Assembly: GCF_000818015.1 (NCBI RefSeq) | Contig: NZ_CP007511.1 | Location: forward strand, 2,490,501-2,554,500 | DNA from: Stutzerimonas balearica DSM 6083 | Lineage (GTDB): Bacteria > Pseudomonadota > Gammaproteobacteria > Pseudomonadales > Pseudomonadaceae | Direction: 5' to 3' | Length of the DNA stretch: 64,000 nt | Part shown: positions 29,163 to 39,490 of the stretch, piece after piece | Layout: each line of letters opens with the position of its first letter | How positions within the stretch are numbered: the stretch's first letter is position 1 | Position numbers and translations under genes: made by a program | The notes under the pieces: model-generated | Database searches by the model: none | Seen by the model: only the letters and a program-made list of their open reading frames with translations | Told to the model about the DNA's origin: nothing

Positions 29163-31124
29163 TCAGGCCAGCGTGAAGCGCCCCACCAGTTGCTGTTGTT
29201 GCTCGGCTAGCCGTGCCAGTTCCAGGCTCGTTGCAGCCGTCTGCTCGGCGCCTGCGCTGACCTGGATCGCGACGTCGTTGATCTGCATGACGTTGCGATT
29301 GATGTCTTCGGCGACCAGGCTCTGCTCCTCGGTGGCCGAAGCGATCTGCATGTTGCGATCGCTGATGCCGGTCACGCCCTCGGCGATCCGTGCCAGCAGC
29401 TCGCCGGCGCGCACCACGTTGCTCGCGCCGGTCTGCACCGTACCCAGGGTGTCCTGCATGGAGCGGGCAGCACGATCGGAGCCCGCCTGCAGGTTGGCGA
29501 TCATCTGCTGGATGTCGCCGGTCGACTCCTGAGTCTTCTGCGCCAGCACCCTGACTTCCGACGCCACCACCGCGAAGCCGCGCCCGTGATCGCCGGCACG
29601 GGCCGCTTCGATCGCGGCGTTCAGCGCCAGCAGGTTGGTCTGCTCGGCAATGCCGCGAATCACATCGAGCACCGAGGAGATCGAGTCGGTCTCGCTCTTC
29701 AGGTCGGCAATGATCCCGGCGGTCTGCTCCGCCTGCGTCGACAATCGACGGATGAGTTCGATGGTCCCGTCGATCTCGGCCTTGCCCTGCAAGGTGCTGG
29801 CGCTGACCTGCTGCGACAGCTCCGCCGCGTCGCTGGTGCTGCGCGCGACCTCGCGCACCGTGGCACTCATCTGGTTAATCGCGGTCACGACCTGCTCGGT
29901 GCCCTCGCGCTGTTGCTCGACGCTCTGGCTGGTCTGCGTGGTGACCGCCGAGCATTCCTCGGCAGCGGTAGCCAGCTGGCCGGTGGCGTTGCCGATCTGT
30001 TCGACGATCTGCGCGAGCTCGCCCGCCATGGCGTTGAGGTTGGCGGCGATCACACCGAACTCGTCGCTGCCCTGATAACGCGCCCGCGCCGTGAGGTTGC
30101 GCCCGGATAGCGCGAGCAGCGCTCGGTTCACCTCGCCCACGGCGAGGTTGATGTTGCGGATGATCAGGTAGGACAGCAGCGAGACCAGCGCCAGTGCGAC
30201 GACGATAGCCGCCAGGGCCGTCCACAAGGCCAGGCGTGCACGGTCGCGCGCCTGCGCGGCCAGCTCACCGACGTGCTGGCCCAACGCCTCCTCGACTTCG
30301 TTGAGCAGGTCGATCCGCTGGGTTGCCAGCTCGAACCAGGCCTCTGGCTTGACATCCAGCGCCTCGCCCAGCGGCACCTCGAAGGCCAGCCGCTGCAGCC
30401 GTGCCACTTCCTGCGCACTGGGACGTTGCAGTCGCTCGTCGAGCTGACGGACGAAGTCATCCGATGCGGCACGCCGGAAGTTCTCCTGGTAGGCGGAAAA
30501 CTCGCCAAGGTTGCGACTGAACGTCGACACCAGGCCGGCATCGAAATGGCCCTGGTTGAAAACCACCCCAAGCACGGCACGCTCGCGCCCTGCCCGCTCC
30601 TTCATCTCGATGAACTGGTTCAGCGAGTTGAGCGCCTGGAACAGGCGGACGTCGTCAACGCTGAGTTCCAGTTCATAGGTGAAACCGATGAGCGCCTGGA
30701 TCAGCTCGGTGTAACGGGCGCCCGAGTCGCGGCCGCTGATGGCCAGGGCGTCCACCTGGCTGCGGGTGGCCTGCAAACCGCCCAGCGCCGCAATCGCCTT
30801 GCCGACCCGCGCGTCGCCAGCGGCGGCAAGCGCCTGCACGGCCCGGGTCGCCTCATCGGTGTCGGCACGAAGACGCGGCAGACGGTCCTTCATTACGCGG
30901 CCCTGGCTGCCCAGGTAGACGCCACTGGCGCCGCGTTCGCGCTGCAGCGTGGTGATCAGCCGGCTGACCTGGTGTGCAGCGGCGCTCGCCGAGACGGTCT
31001 TTTCCATCGCCCGCAGCGTCTCGTAGCTGCCCACGACGAGCTGCCCGGCCAACCAGAGAAAACCGAGCAGGGGAAGCAGGAGAATCATCGCCAGCTTCAG
31101 TCGCAGTGGCACATTCCTAAGCAT
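29163..31124 (-). CDS. Methyl-accepting chemotaxis protein with NIT sensor domain
   Basis: This 653-residue chemoreceptor has a transmembrane helix at about 11-31, a periplasmic NIT-type (nitrate/nitrite sensing) helical domain starting near LITTLQRERGASGVYLGSQG (57-73), a second transmembrane helix at about 298-322, a HAMP region, and a cytoplasmic signalling domain with the conserved hairpin tip EQTNLLALNAAIEAARAG. The NIT assignment suggests nitrate or nitrite as ligand, but it is inferred. The start at 31124 has GAGG eight bases upstream. Confidence 0.92.
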   Translation of the reverse strand: MLRNVPLRLKLAMILLLPLLGFLWLAGQLVVGSYETLRAMEKTVSASAAAHQVSRLITTLQRERGASGVYLGSQGRVMKDRLPRLRADTDEATRAVQALAAAGDARVGKAIAALGGLQATRSQVDALAISGRDSGARYTELIQALIGFTYELELSVDDVRLFQALNSLNQFIEMKERAGRERAVLGVVFNQGHFDAGLVSTFSRNLGEFSAYQENFRRAASDDFVRQLDERLQRPSAQEVARLQRLAFEVPLGEALDVKPEAWFELATQRIDLLNEVEEALGQHVGELAAQARDRARLALWTALAAIVVALALVSLLSYLIIRNINLAVGEVNRALLALSGRNLTARARYQGSDEFGVIAANLNAMAGELAQIVEQIGNATGQLATAAEECSAVTTQTSQSVEQQREGTEQVVTAINQMSATVREVARSTSDAAELSQQVSASTLQGKAEIDGTIELIRRLSTQAEQTAGIIADLKSETDSISSVLDVIRGIAEQTNLLALNAAIEAARAGDHGRGFAVVASEVRVLAQKTQESTGDIQQMIANLQAGSDRAARSMQDTLGTVQTGASNVVRAGELLARIAEGVTGISDRNMQIASATEEQSLVAEDINRNVMQINDVAIQVSAGAEQTAATSLELARLAEQQQQLVGRFTLA

Positions 31125-31337
31125 TGATCTGACCTCGTTGTGCGGCTCCGGTCGGCATGTCCCGGAGCCCACTCATCCTCTGCCGCGGTCGTTCAGCGAC
31201 CGGCAAAGGGCATACGCATGCCCGCCATGGCATGCGTATCGACGGTGACCGGGCTTTGTTGAAGCGACACGCGGCGCTGGCGACAAGCGGTAGAACCGGC
31301 ACACGGAGCGCACCAAAAGAGGACAGGCCGAGGGCGT

Positions 31338-31945
31338 TCAGGCGAGCCAGTCGAGCGTCAGCAACAGCCGGCGCTCGCCGGCTGCAACGGGAGGCGAGCG
31401 ATGCAGCAGCCCCCTGCCCTCGTTACCGGCCCATCGCTCGCCCTTGAGCAGCGCGACATCGCCACAGCTCAGCGCGTGTACCGACGTCCCCGTCGCCTCG
31501 GGCCGGCCATCGCACCACTGACTGCCTGGGCCGAAATAGGTGGTGACGAGCCGCAGCGGAACCTGGTCGACATGAAAACGCGGGCACATGGCGCATTCGA
31601 GCAGGCGCAAACGCAAGCCGATACGCCTGGCACCCAGCAGGCAACCGTAGGCGCTCACCAGCCAGGCGACATCGGCGATGAACTCGGCGTAACCCTCCAG
31701 CGCCGTATGGCCGGCGAGCAGGTGGCTCAAGTCGGGCGCGGCATCCTCTGCGCCACAGTGCAGCGCGATGCTCTCGGCCAGCGGACCCGGCTGAGCGGCC
31801 AGTTGCGCCACGAACGCCTGTACCGCGCCGGGCAGTTGCCGGCGCCAGACGGCAAGGTTCGTTTCCTCGCGCAGGGCCTCGGCGAGGACCTCGGGCGTCG
31901 AGCCCAGTACCTGCCGCGGCGAAGCCCGGTTCGGTTCTGCCGGCA

Positions 31946-31946
<1 letters not shown>
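31338..31946 (-). CDS. DUF1826 family protein
   Basis: This 202-residue protein matches DUF1826. Conserved-looking metal-type residues occur in CAMCPRFHVDQVPLRL and later SCGDVALLKGE. The function is unknown. It is immediately downstream of the COG0523 GTPase gene, sharing a TGATG-type junction, so it is part of the presumed Zur-controlled unit. The same pair occurs in P. aeruginosa next to zinc-starvation genes, as I recall. Confidence 0.85.
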
Positions 31947-33148
<1,202 letters not shown>

Positions 33149-33255
33149 TGGCAAATTCCTTGACGAGAAGAGGTTATCGATCGGCCTGTTGCGGGGCCGG
33201 GCAACCGGGCCCATGCCTGCCGAGCCATGCAGCTCGGCCACTCGGCCCGACAGCG

Positions 33256-33274
33256 AATGTTATGTTATAACTTG
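33256..33274 (-). promoter_or_regulatory. Zur-like operator upstream of the COG0523 gene
   Basis: The core GTTATGTTATAAC (33259-33271) differs from the gammaproteobacterial Zur palindrome GTTATANTATAAC at one position. The flanks AAT and TTG partly extend the dyad. On the minus strand it overlaps a TATAAC -10-like element, as expected for repression. Confidence 0.7.
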
Positions 33275-33409
33275 TTTATCGTATTAGCCAGCCGCTCGAG
33301 TGGCAACGCTACGCGGCGCCGCGGCAGGACGTGGCGGGACTCAGCGATGCGGTGGCATCGAACGGAAACGCCGAAAGCCGGCCGGGCCGGCCGGCGTGGG
33401 AAAGCCGTC

Positions 33410-35545
33410 TCAGCGCTGGCGGCCCAGCCGCCAACGATGCAGGCGCTGGGCCCACTTCAGCGTGCGGGCCGGGCGCCGCCGCTGTTGCCAGGCTTCGGCC
33501 ACCAGCCGACTGGCTTCACCCAGGGTGGCATCGAGTTGGACGATATCGGCCAGCTTGTTCATACCCAGCTTGTGCTTCATCGCCACCACGAAACCGGACA
33601 GGGTTTCACTGGCCTGCTCGCCAACGATGGTGACGCCGACGATGCGATCGCTGCCGTGCTCGGTCAGCACCTTGACGAACCCCGCATCGGCGCCGCCAAG
33701 CGCGCCCGGCAAGGTGGCGAGTTCGAGCCGCGATATATCCAGCTCGAAGCCCTGCGCCTTGGCCTCGGCTTCGGTCAGCCCCACCGTGGCGATCTCGGGA
33801 GCGGTGAACACTGCCCGCGGCAGCACGCGCTCACTCACCGCGAATCGCTTGAAGTCGCCGAACAAGGCATTCACCGCGGCGTACCAGGCCTGATGCTCGG
33901 CCACATGGGGCGCGCCCTGGGGGCCGGCAACGCTGCCCACCGCATAGATGTTCGGATAGCGGGTCGAGAGGTATTCGTCGACCTCCAGGCTGCCATCCTC
34001 CGCGCACTGCAGCCCAAGCGCCTCGAGGCCCAGACCGGCGACATCGGCGCTCTGCCCCAGCGCCAGCAGAATGCGCTCGAAGGGCAGCGCCTGCTCGGCC
34101 TCGTCACCGGCCCGGCAGATCAACCTGCGCTCGCCGTCAGCGACTTCGACACGTTGCGCGACCAGGCCAAGGCGCAGCTCGACACCATCTTCGCGCAGTG
34201 CCGCGGTCACCGCCTCGACGGCCTCCGGGTCTTCCTGTTCGAGCAGCGCCTCCCGCTCGCTGACCAAGGTGACGCGGCAGCCCAGGCGCCGGAACGATTG
34301 CGCAAATTCGCAAGCGCCCGCACCGCTGCCGTACACCAGCAGATGGGCGGGCCGTTCGCGGAGTTCGCAAAGGTTGTCGCACGTCAGCGGCTCGACGGAC
34401 TCGAGACCGGGAATCGCGGGCAGTCGCGGGCGGCTTCCCACGGCGATGACGATGGCGCGCGCGGTCAGGATGCGCCCCTGCACCTCCACCGACCAGGGCG
34501 AACGCAGCCTGGCTTCGCCGCTGATCACCTCGACACCGAGCCGTTCGAGTTCCGCTACCGATGCCCCCTTGCGCGCGCTGCTGGCCTGGCGCTGCACACG
34601 GCTCATCACCTCGGCAAAGTCGAGCGCGTCGGCCGCACGGTCGACGCCCGCCTGCCGCGCGGCCCTGGCGAAAGCCGCCGAGCGCGCCAACGCACGGGCC
34701 AACACACCCCCCTCATGCATCGTCGTGCCACCCAGGCGGCCACGCTCGACCAGACTGACCTGCGCTTTCAACGAGGCGGCGATACGCGCCGTCGCCAGGC
34801 CCCCGGTGCCACCGCCGATCACCACCAGGTTGCGCTCGAAGCGCTTGGGCCTGTCCCAGCCGCGGTAGGCCCGCCGCGCCTTGTAGGAAGTCAGCAGGCG
34901 CGTGGCCACCAGCGGGAATACCGCCAGCAGAACCAGCGTGCCGATCATGGCCGGGGAAAGAATGCCGGACAGCGAGTCGATCCTGACCAGCTGCAGGCCG
35001 GCGTTCACGTAGATCGCATGCCCCGGCAGCATGCCCAGCTGCGTCGTCCACCAGAAGGTCCAGAAGCCGACCCGCGTCAACCCGAGCGCGGGATTCAACA
35101 GCACGAAAGGAATCAAGGGAATCAGCCGCAACGAGACGAGGTAAAGGCTGCCGTCGCGCGCCAGCCCCTTGTTGATCCCGGTGATCTGCCTCCCGAAGCG
35201 GCGCTGGATCCAGCCACGCAGCATGAACCGGCTGATCAGCATCGCCACGACGGCGCCGACGTTCGAGGCGAACGACACCAGCACGGTGCCTTCGACCAGG
35301 CCGAACAGGGCACCGGCCAGCAGCGTCAGCACCACGGTACCGGGGAACGACAGCGCGGTGAGCAGCGCGTAGCCGGCAAAGAACAGGCCGCGCGCCCACC
35401 AGGGGTGCGCCTGAACCTGCGCATGCAGCGCGCCGCTGTTGGCCTTGATCGATTCCAGGGTGAGGTATTGGCCGAGATCGAAGGCGAAGAAAGCGGCCAC
35501 CGCCGCCGCCAGAATCGCCAGAAGCAGCAGCCGCGACGAGCTCAT
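33410..35545 (-). CDS. VTT (TVP38/TMEM64) membrane domain fused to a disulfide-reductase-fold flavoprotein lacking redox cysteines
   Basis: This 711-residue fusion has an N-terminal VTT/DedA-like membrane domain (to about residue 225; FPGTVVLTLLAGALFG, RLIPLIPFVLLNPALG). A mercuric-reductase-like module starts near 240: FAD loop VVIGGGTGGLATA, second nucleotide loop YGSGAGACEFA, and a dimerisation domain. The usual CxxxxC site reads LGGTTMHEGGV (271-281), so both Cys are replaced (Thr275, Gly280), and the C-terminal His of HPT.SE is replaced by Asp672 (DATLGE). Disulfide chemistry is therefore unlikely; quinone or other electron transfer at the membrane is possible. The ATG at 35545 is preferred over the GTG nine bases upstream because of the TGGGAG spacing. 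Confidence 0.88.
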   Translation of the reverse strand: MSSSRLLLLAILAAAVAAFFAFDLGQYLTLESIKANSGALHAQVQAHPWWARGLFFAGYALLTALSFPGTVVLTLLAGALFGLVEGTVLVSFASNVGAVVAMLISRFMLRGWIQRRFGRQITGINKGLARDGSLYLVSLRLIPLIPFVLLNPALGLTRVGFWTFWWTTQLGMLPGHAIYVNAGLQLVRIDSLSGILSPAMIGTLVLLAVFPLVATRLLTSYKARRAYRGWDRPKRFERNLVVIGGGTGGLATARIAASLKAQVSLVERGRLGGTTMHEGGVLARALARSAAFARAARQAGVDRAADALDFAEVMSRVQRQASSARKGASVAELERLGVEVISGEARLRSPWSVEVQGRILTARAIVIAVGSRPRLPAIPGLESVEPLTCDNLCELRERPAHLLVYGSGAGACEFAQSFRRLGCRVTLVSEREALLEQEDPEAVEAVTAALREDGVELRLGLVAQRVEVADGERRLICRAGDEAEQALPFERILLALGQSADVAGLGLEALGLQCAEDGSLEVDEYLSTRYPNIYAVGSVAGPQGAPHVAEHQAWYAAVNALFGDFKRFAVSERVLPRAVFTAPEIATVGLTEAEAKAQGFELDISRLELATLPGALGGADAGFVKVLTEHGSDRIVGVTIVGEQASETLSGFVVAMKHKLGMNKLADIVQLDATLGEASRLVAEAWQQRRRPARTLKWAQRLHRWRLGRQR

Positions 35546-35829
35546 CGCGCGCACTCCCAGGCCATGGCAGCGCCGGCTCCGGCATCTGTGCGCCCGTCGT
35601 CGGGCGGGAGGTCGCGGATATGGAACGGATGACGCGCGGCGGGAGGTCGGAACATCGGGCGCTGCTCTGTGGGCTTCTCGGCTTTGAGCCCCCCGCTTCG
35701 CCTACGTTCCCGGGCGCCTGGGATGGTGCAGGCGTGCCAGTGCGCTCGCGCGAGCGGAAACTATGTCTCCCGTCGCGGAGCCAAAGACCGTAACCACATG
35801 ACCTGCACTCGCCCTGACAAGGATTACCG

Positions 35830-37254
35830 ATGAAGCAACCCAGGCTTATCCACCATGGTGCCCGCGAAGGCGTTACCGGCTCCTGCCATCAGCTGTGGAT
35901 GGACGAAGACAGCAGCGTGCTCATCGACTGCGGACAGTTCCAGGGAGCGGATGCGCCGGACGACGACGAGCTGGCGCTGGACTTCGCCATCGATGGCATC
36001 AAGGCCCTGATCATCACCCACGTGCATATCGACCACGTCGGGCGCATTCCCAACCTGCTGGCCGCCGGTTTCGAAGGCCCGATTCTGTGCAGCGAGCCCT
36101 CGGCCCGGCTATTGCCGATCGTGCTCGAAGATGCGTTCCGCCTGACCATAAGCCGCGACCAGGCCTATCTCGAGCGGTACCTGAAGATCGTCGAGCAGCG
36201 CATCATCGCGCTGCCCTATGACCACTGGTTCAGCCTCCACGACACCGACACGGCCGTATGCAAGGTGCGCCTGCAGCCGGCCGGGCACGTGCTGGGCTCG
36301 GCGTACGTGGAGTTCGACTTGCAGACGCCGGCGCGGGACAGCAGACGAATCGTCTTCAGCGGCGATCTCGGCGCGCCCCATTCGCCCATCCTGCCGGACC
36401 TGGCGCCACCGGAGCGGGCCGACCTGCTGGTGCTGGAGAGCACCTATGGCGATCGCCGCCACGAAGATCGCACGCACCGGCGCGAGCGCCTGCAAGCCGC
36501 GATCGAACGTGCGCTGGCCGACCAGGGTAGCGTGCTCATTCCGTCTTTCAGCATCGGCCGAACCCAGGAACTGCTCTACGAACTGGAGGAGATCCTCTTC
36601 GAACATAGCCAGTCCGACGATGACTCCGGCTCGTCGAGCAATGACCCGATCGACTGGCCCGAGCTGCCCATCATTCTCGACTCACCGCTGGCCAGCCGGT
36701 TCACCCGTACCTACAAGGACCTGCAGGTATTCTGGGATGACGACGCGCGACGTCGCCTGGAGGAAGGTCGCAAGCCGCTATCGTTCCGCCAGCTGGTGAC
36801 CGTGGACAGTCATGACGAGCACCTGCGCGTCGTCGAACACCTGGCCGCCACGGCGCGCCCGGCGATCGTCATCGCAGGCAACGGCATGTGTTCCGGAGGG
36901 CGCATCGTCAACTATCTCAAGGCCATGCTGGGTGACCCGCGCCACCATGTGCTGTTCGTGGGCTATCAGGGCAAGGGCACGCCGGGCCGGGACATTCAGA
37001 CTTACGGCCCGGAAGGCGGGTACGTCGACCTCGACGGCGAGCGCATCGACATCCGCGCCAGCATCGATACGGTTGGTGGCTACTCGGCGCACGCGGACCA
37101 GGCCGACCTGGTCGGCTTCGTCACCCGGATGAAGCAGTGGCCAGGCGAGATTCGGCTGATTCACGGAGAGCCCCAGGCCAAGCAGCGCCTCGCCGAGCTG
37201 CTGCGGGCACGCTATCGCGAGGCCGGCCAGCCAGGCGAGGTAACGATTCCCTGA
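35830..37254 (+). CDS. MBL-fold/beta-CASP metallo-hydrolase, probable RNase
   Basis: This 474-residue protein has the metallo-beta-lactamase metal site HVHIDH at 64-69, further ligands in QPAGHVLGSA and FSGDLG, then a beta-CASP region (PSFSIGRTQELLYELEE; GNGMCSGGRIVNYL) and the C-terminal RNA-specificity motif GGYSAHADQADL. This architecture is that of CPSF-like RNA exonucleases and endonucleases. It is a single-gene unit, convergent with the asparaginase gene. Confidence 0.92.
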   Translation: MKQPRLIHHGAREGVTGSCHQLWMDEDSSVLIDCGQFQGADAPDDDELALDFAIDGIKALIITHVHIDHVGRIPNLLAAGFEGPILCSEPSARLLPIVLEDAFRLTISRDQAYLERYLKIVEQRIIALPYDHWFSLHDTDTAVCKVRLQPAGHVLGSAYVEFDLQTPARDSRRIVFSGDLGAPHSPILPDLAPPERADLLVLESTYGDRRHEDRTHRRERLQAAIERALADQGSVLIPSFSIGRTQELLYELEEILFEHSQSDDDSGSSSNDPIDWPELPIILDSPLASRFTRTYKDLQVFWDDDARRRLEEGRKPLSFRQLVTVDSHDEHLRVVEHLAATARPAIVIAGNGMCSGGRIVNYLKAMLGDPRHHVLFVGYQGKGTPGRDIQTYGPEGGYVDLDGERIDIRASIDTVGGYSAHADQADLVGFVTRMKQWPGEIRLIHGEPQAKQRLAELLRARYREAGQPGEVTIP

Positions 37255-37409
37255 GCAACGGCCGGGCCGATGGATGTGCTCATAAGAAGCCAATGCGGGT
37301 CCACCCGCTCTGAGCCGACAGTTCCAGCTCGGCAGCCCGTGGATTTCGCACTTGCGTATGGAGCAGCTCTAGAGCACTGCGCTCGGTATCGGCCACTGTC
37401 CCGCGAGGC

Positions 37410-37445
37410 GGCGTAGCCCTGGAGTGCCCCGTCCAGCGCTACGCC
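37410..37445. terminator. Stem-loop between convergent genes
   Basis: An 8-bp outer stem (GGCGTAGC / GCTACGCC) and a 5-bp inner stem (CTGGA / TCCAG) are separated by a C-C mismatch, with an 8-nt loop. It lies between the beta-CASP gene and the asparaginase stop, so it could end transcription from either side. A TTTTAT run follows on the plus side at some distance. Confidence 0.45.
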
Positions 37446-37461
37446 GCGATGCGCTGCCGTT

Positions 37462-38517
37462 TTATATCGCGTCGAATGCCGCCTGCAGCTCGTCCTGCTC
37501 CGTCTTCCCGTCTTGCAGAAGCAGCATGAGCAGAATGCGCGCCTTCTGTGGGCTGAGATCCCCTGCCATGACGGCGCCGGCATCTGCGGTGGTTTTGCCA
37601 CCGCCTTCGAAGCCGTAGTTGGCCATGACCCGACCGTTATGGACGCGCGTCGAGATCACCACGGGGATCTGTTTGCCCAGCGCGTACTTGACGGCCTCGA
37701 ACATCGGCTGGTTCATGTTGCCCATGCCCAGCGCCTGGACCACGATTCCTTTCGCCCCCTGGTCGACCGCGCTGCGCAGCAAGGCACCATCGGCACCGCC
37801 GTACATGGCAACGATCTCGACCTTTGGCATGGCGTCGCTTTTGATCGCGATATGCTGCCGACGCAGCGGCTCCCGCGCGAAGATCACGCGATCGGGATAG
37901 ACCTCTCCGAGCAACCCGTAATCACCCGACTGAAAGGTCTCCACGTTCGCCGTATGGGTCTTGGTCACGTGACGTGCGGCGTTGATCTGGTTGTTCATGG
38001 CCAACAGGACGCCCTTGTCCTTCGCCTGCTCATCGACGGCAATACGCACCGCGTTGAGCAGGTTGCGCGGGCCATCGAAGTCCGACGAGGAGGCGTTGCG
38101 CTGTGCGCCGATGACCACGACCGGCTTTTCGGACTCGACAGTCAGGTCAAGCCAGAAAGCGGTTTCCTCCAGCGTATCGGTGCCGTGCGAGACGATGACG
38201 CCTGACACCTCCGGGCGCTGCAGCGCAGCGTTGACCGCCTTGGACAGTTCGATCCAGCGCGGCGGATCCATGTAGTCCGAAGGCACGTTCGACAGGTTGT
38301 CGACCTCGATCTTCGCGTATTCGGCCACCTCCGGCACCGTGGCGAGCAGGTCATCTCCGGAAATGGCAGGCACGGGCGCCTTCTTGATCGGGTCGATCTT
38401 CATGGCGATCGTGCCGCCCGTGGCAATGAACTGGACGGTCGGCTTCTCTTGCGCGTTGGCGCTGCCGATCAGGGCCGCACAAAGCCCGGCCAGCAAAAGT
38501 GTTTTTTTCTTCTTCAT
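37462..38517 (-). CDS. ansB: Type II (periplasmic) asparaginase/glutaminase-asparaginase
   Basis: This 351-residue enzyme hydrolyses asparagine (and possibly glutamine). A cleavable signal peptide (MKKKKTLLLAGLCAALIGSANAQ, cut near residue 23) directs it to the periplasm. The first catalytic Thr lies in FIATGGTIA (about residue 36) and the second triad in VSHGTDTLEETAFWL. The pattern matches Pseudomonas-type glutaminase-asparaginases. The ATG has AAGGA six bases upstream, but that site is inside the 3' arm of a long inverted repeat. Confidence 0.93.
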   Translation of the reverse strand: MKKKKTLLLAGLCAALIGSANAQEKPTVQFIATGGTIAMKIDPIKKAPVPAISGDDLLATVPEVAEYAKIEVDNLSNVPSDYMDPPRWIELSKAVNAALQRPEVSGVIVSHGTDTLEETAFWLDLTVESEKPVVVIGAQRNASSSDFDGPRNLLNAVRIAVDEQAKDKGVLLAMNNQINAARHVTKTHTANVETFQSGDYGLLGEVYPDRVIFAREPLRRQHIAIKSDAMPKVEIVAMYGGADGALLRSAVDQGAKGIVVQALGMGNMNQPMFEAVKYALGKQIPVVISTRVHNGRVMANYGFEGGGKTTADAGAVMAGDLSPQKARILLMLLLQDGKTEQDELQAAFDAI

Positions 38518-38561
38518 GTCAGTTCCTTGCCAATCAATTTTTATGGGGCAAGGGAACTGAC
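38518..38561 (-). promoter_or_regulatory. Inverted repeat enclosing the asparaginase ribosome binding site
   Basis: On the minus strand GTCAGTTCCCTTGCC (from 38561) can pair with GGCAAGGAACTGAC (ending at 38518), leaving one bulged base and a 15-nt A/T-rich loop. The 3' arm includes the AAGGA ribosome binding site and ends at the base before the ATG. It could be an RNA hairpin that controls translation, or a DNA operator if transcription begins inside it. Confidence 0.65.
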
Positions 38562-38808
38562 AGCCGGTCGGCCGTTTCGTTGAAGTTGCAGCCAGCAAGC
38601 CGAGGTGTTCGGCGTCCGCTGGTTATGCCCACTGAACCTCATCGAACAAGGCCATCGCAACCCTGGCTAGCGGAAGCTGCCTGCCATCGAGTTCAACGAG
38701 CAGCACGCGTGCCCGCTCGAGCGAGCCTGGTCCAATGCTGCGGAAGCAGCCGACGGCATGCCCTTCGGGTGCGCAGCGCTAGGGCAGCTGTTGCCGAGCC
38801 GATCTGCT

Positions 38809-39342
38809 TCAGCCTCGGTGGAGTGCCTGCAGAACGAAGTCAGTGCGGTCGGCAACACTGGCCCTTGGGAGTATCCGGACGTCGTATCCGAGGGTTTTGT
38901 ACGTGGCTTCCAGGTGAGTGTATTCGGCCACGGCCTCGGCGAAACCATGCCGTCGCTGCTCGTCGACACGATAGATGTCCGGCCAGGGCGGGGTCAGAAA
39001 GACGAGCCGCCCGTAAGGCTGGAGGTCGCCCAGGGTGTATGACATCGACAGTCCGCAGAGCCGCTGAAGGGCAGCCGCGGCATCTATGAGCCCGCGGTCG
39101 AAGAACACCGGCCCGCTGGCCGATGCCACGCGCTCGAGGTCCAGCCTGGCGACGCGCAGCGCCTCGTGGAGGAACGCGGCCATATCTACCCAAGGCAAGC
39201 CAGCATTTCGACTCTGCTCGGCAATGACCCGCCGGCCGGGTTCCTTGACCACGGCATACCCGCGCCGGCGTAGCGCCTCGAGCAAGGTCGACTTGCCGCC
39301 GCCGGAGCACCCGGAGATGACCACCAATTGCTGCACTCGCAT
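38809..39342 (-). CDS. P-loop AAA-type ATPase/kinase
   Basis: This 177-residue protein has a Walker A motif at residues 11-19 (GCSGGGKST) and an acidic FFDRGLID segment resembling nucleoside kinase catalytic sites. The family is annotated as AAA_28-type ATPase; the substrate is unknown. AGGA lies eight bases before the ATG. It stands alone between the TonB receptor remnant and the asparaginase gene. Confidence 0.8.
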   Translation of the reverse strand: MRVQQLVVISGCSGGGKSTLLEALRRRGYAVVKEPGRRVIAEQSRNAGLPWVDMAAFLHEALRVARLDLERVASASGPVFFDRGLIDAAAALQRLCGLSMSYTLGDLQPYGRLVFLTPPWPDIYRVDEQRRHGFAEAVAEYTHLEATYKTLGYDVRILPRASVADRTDFVLQALHRG

Positions 39343-39490
39343 CAGCTCATCCTGCTGCGTAGCCCTACCCGACCGCACCGGACACCGCAATGGCCGGCCA
39401 GGTGCTCACTTACCATGGCGCGCCGGCCGCAAGCACGCGTTGCCCAGCGAGCCAGGGCGTGCGACCGGCTTCCGGCCCGCTGGCCGACCA

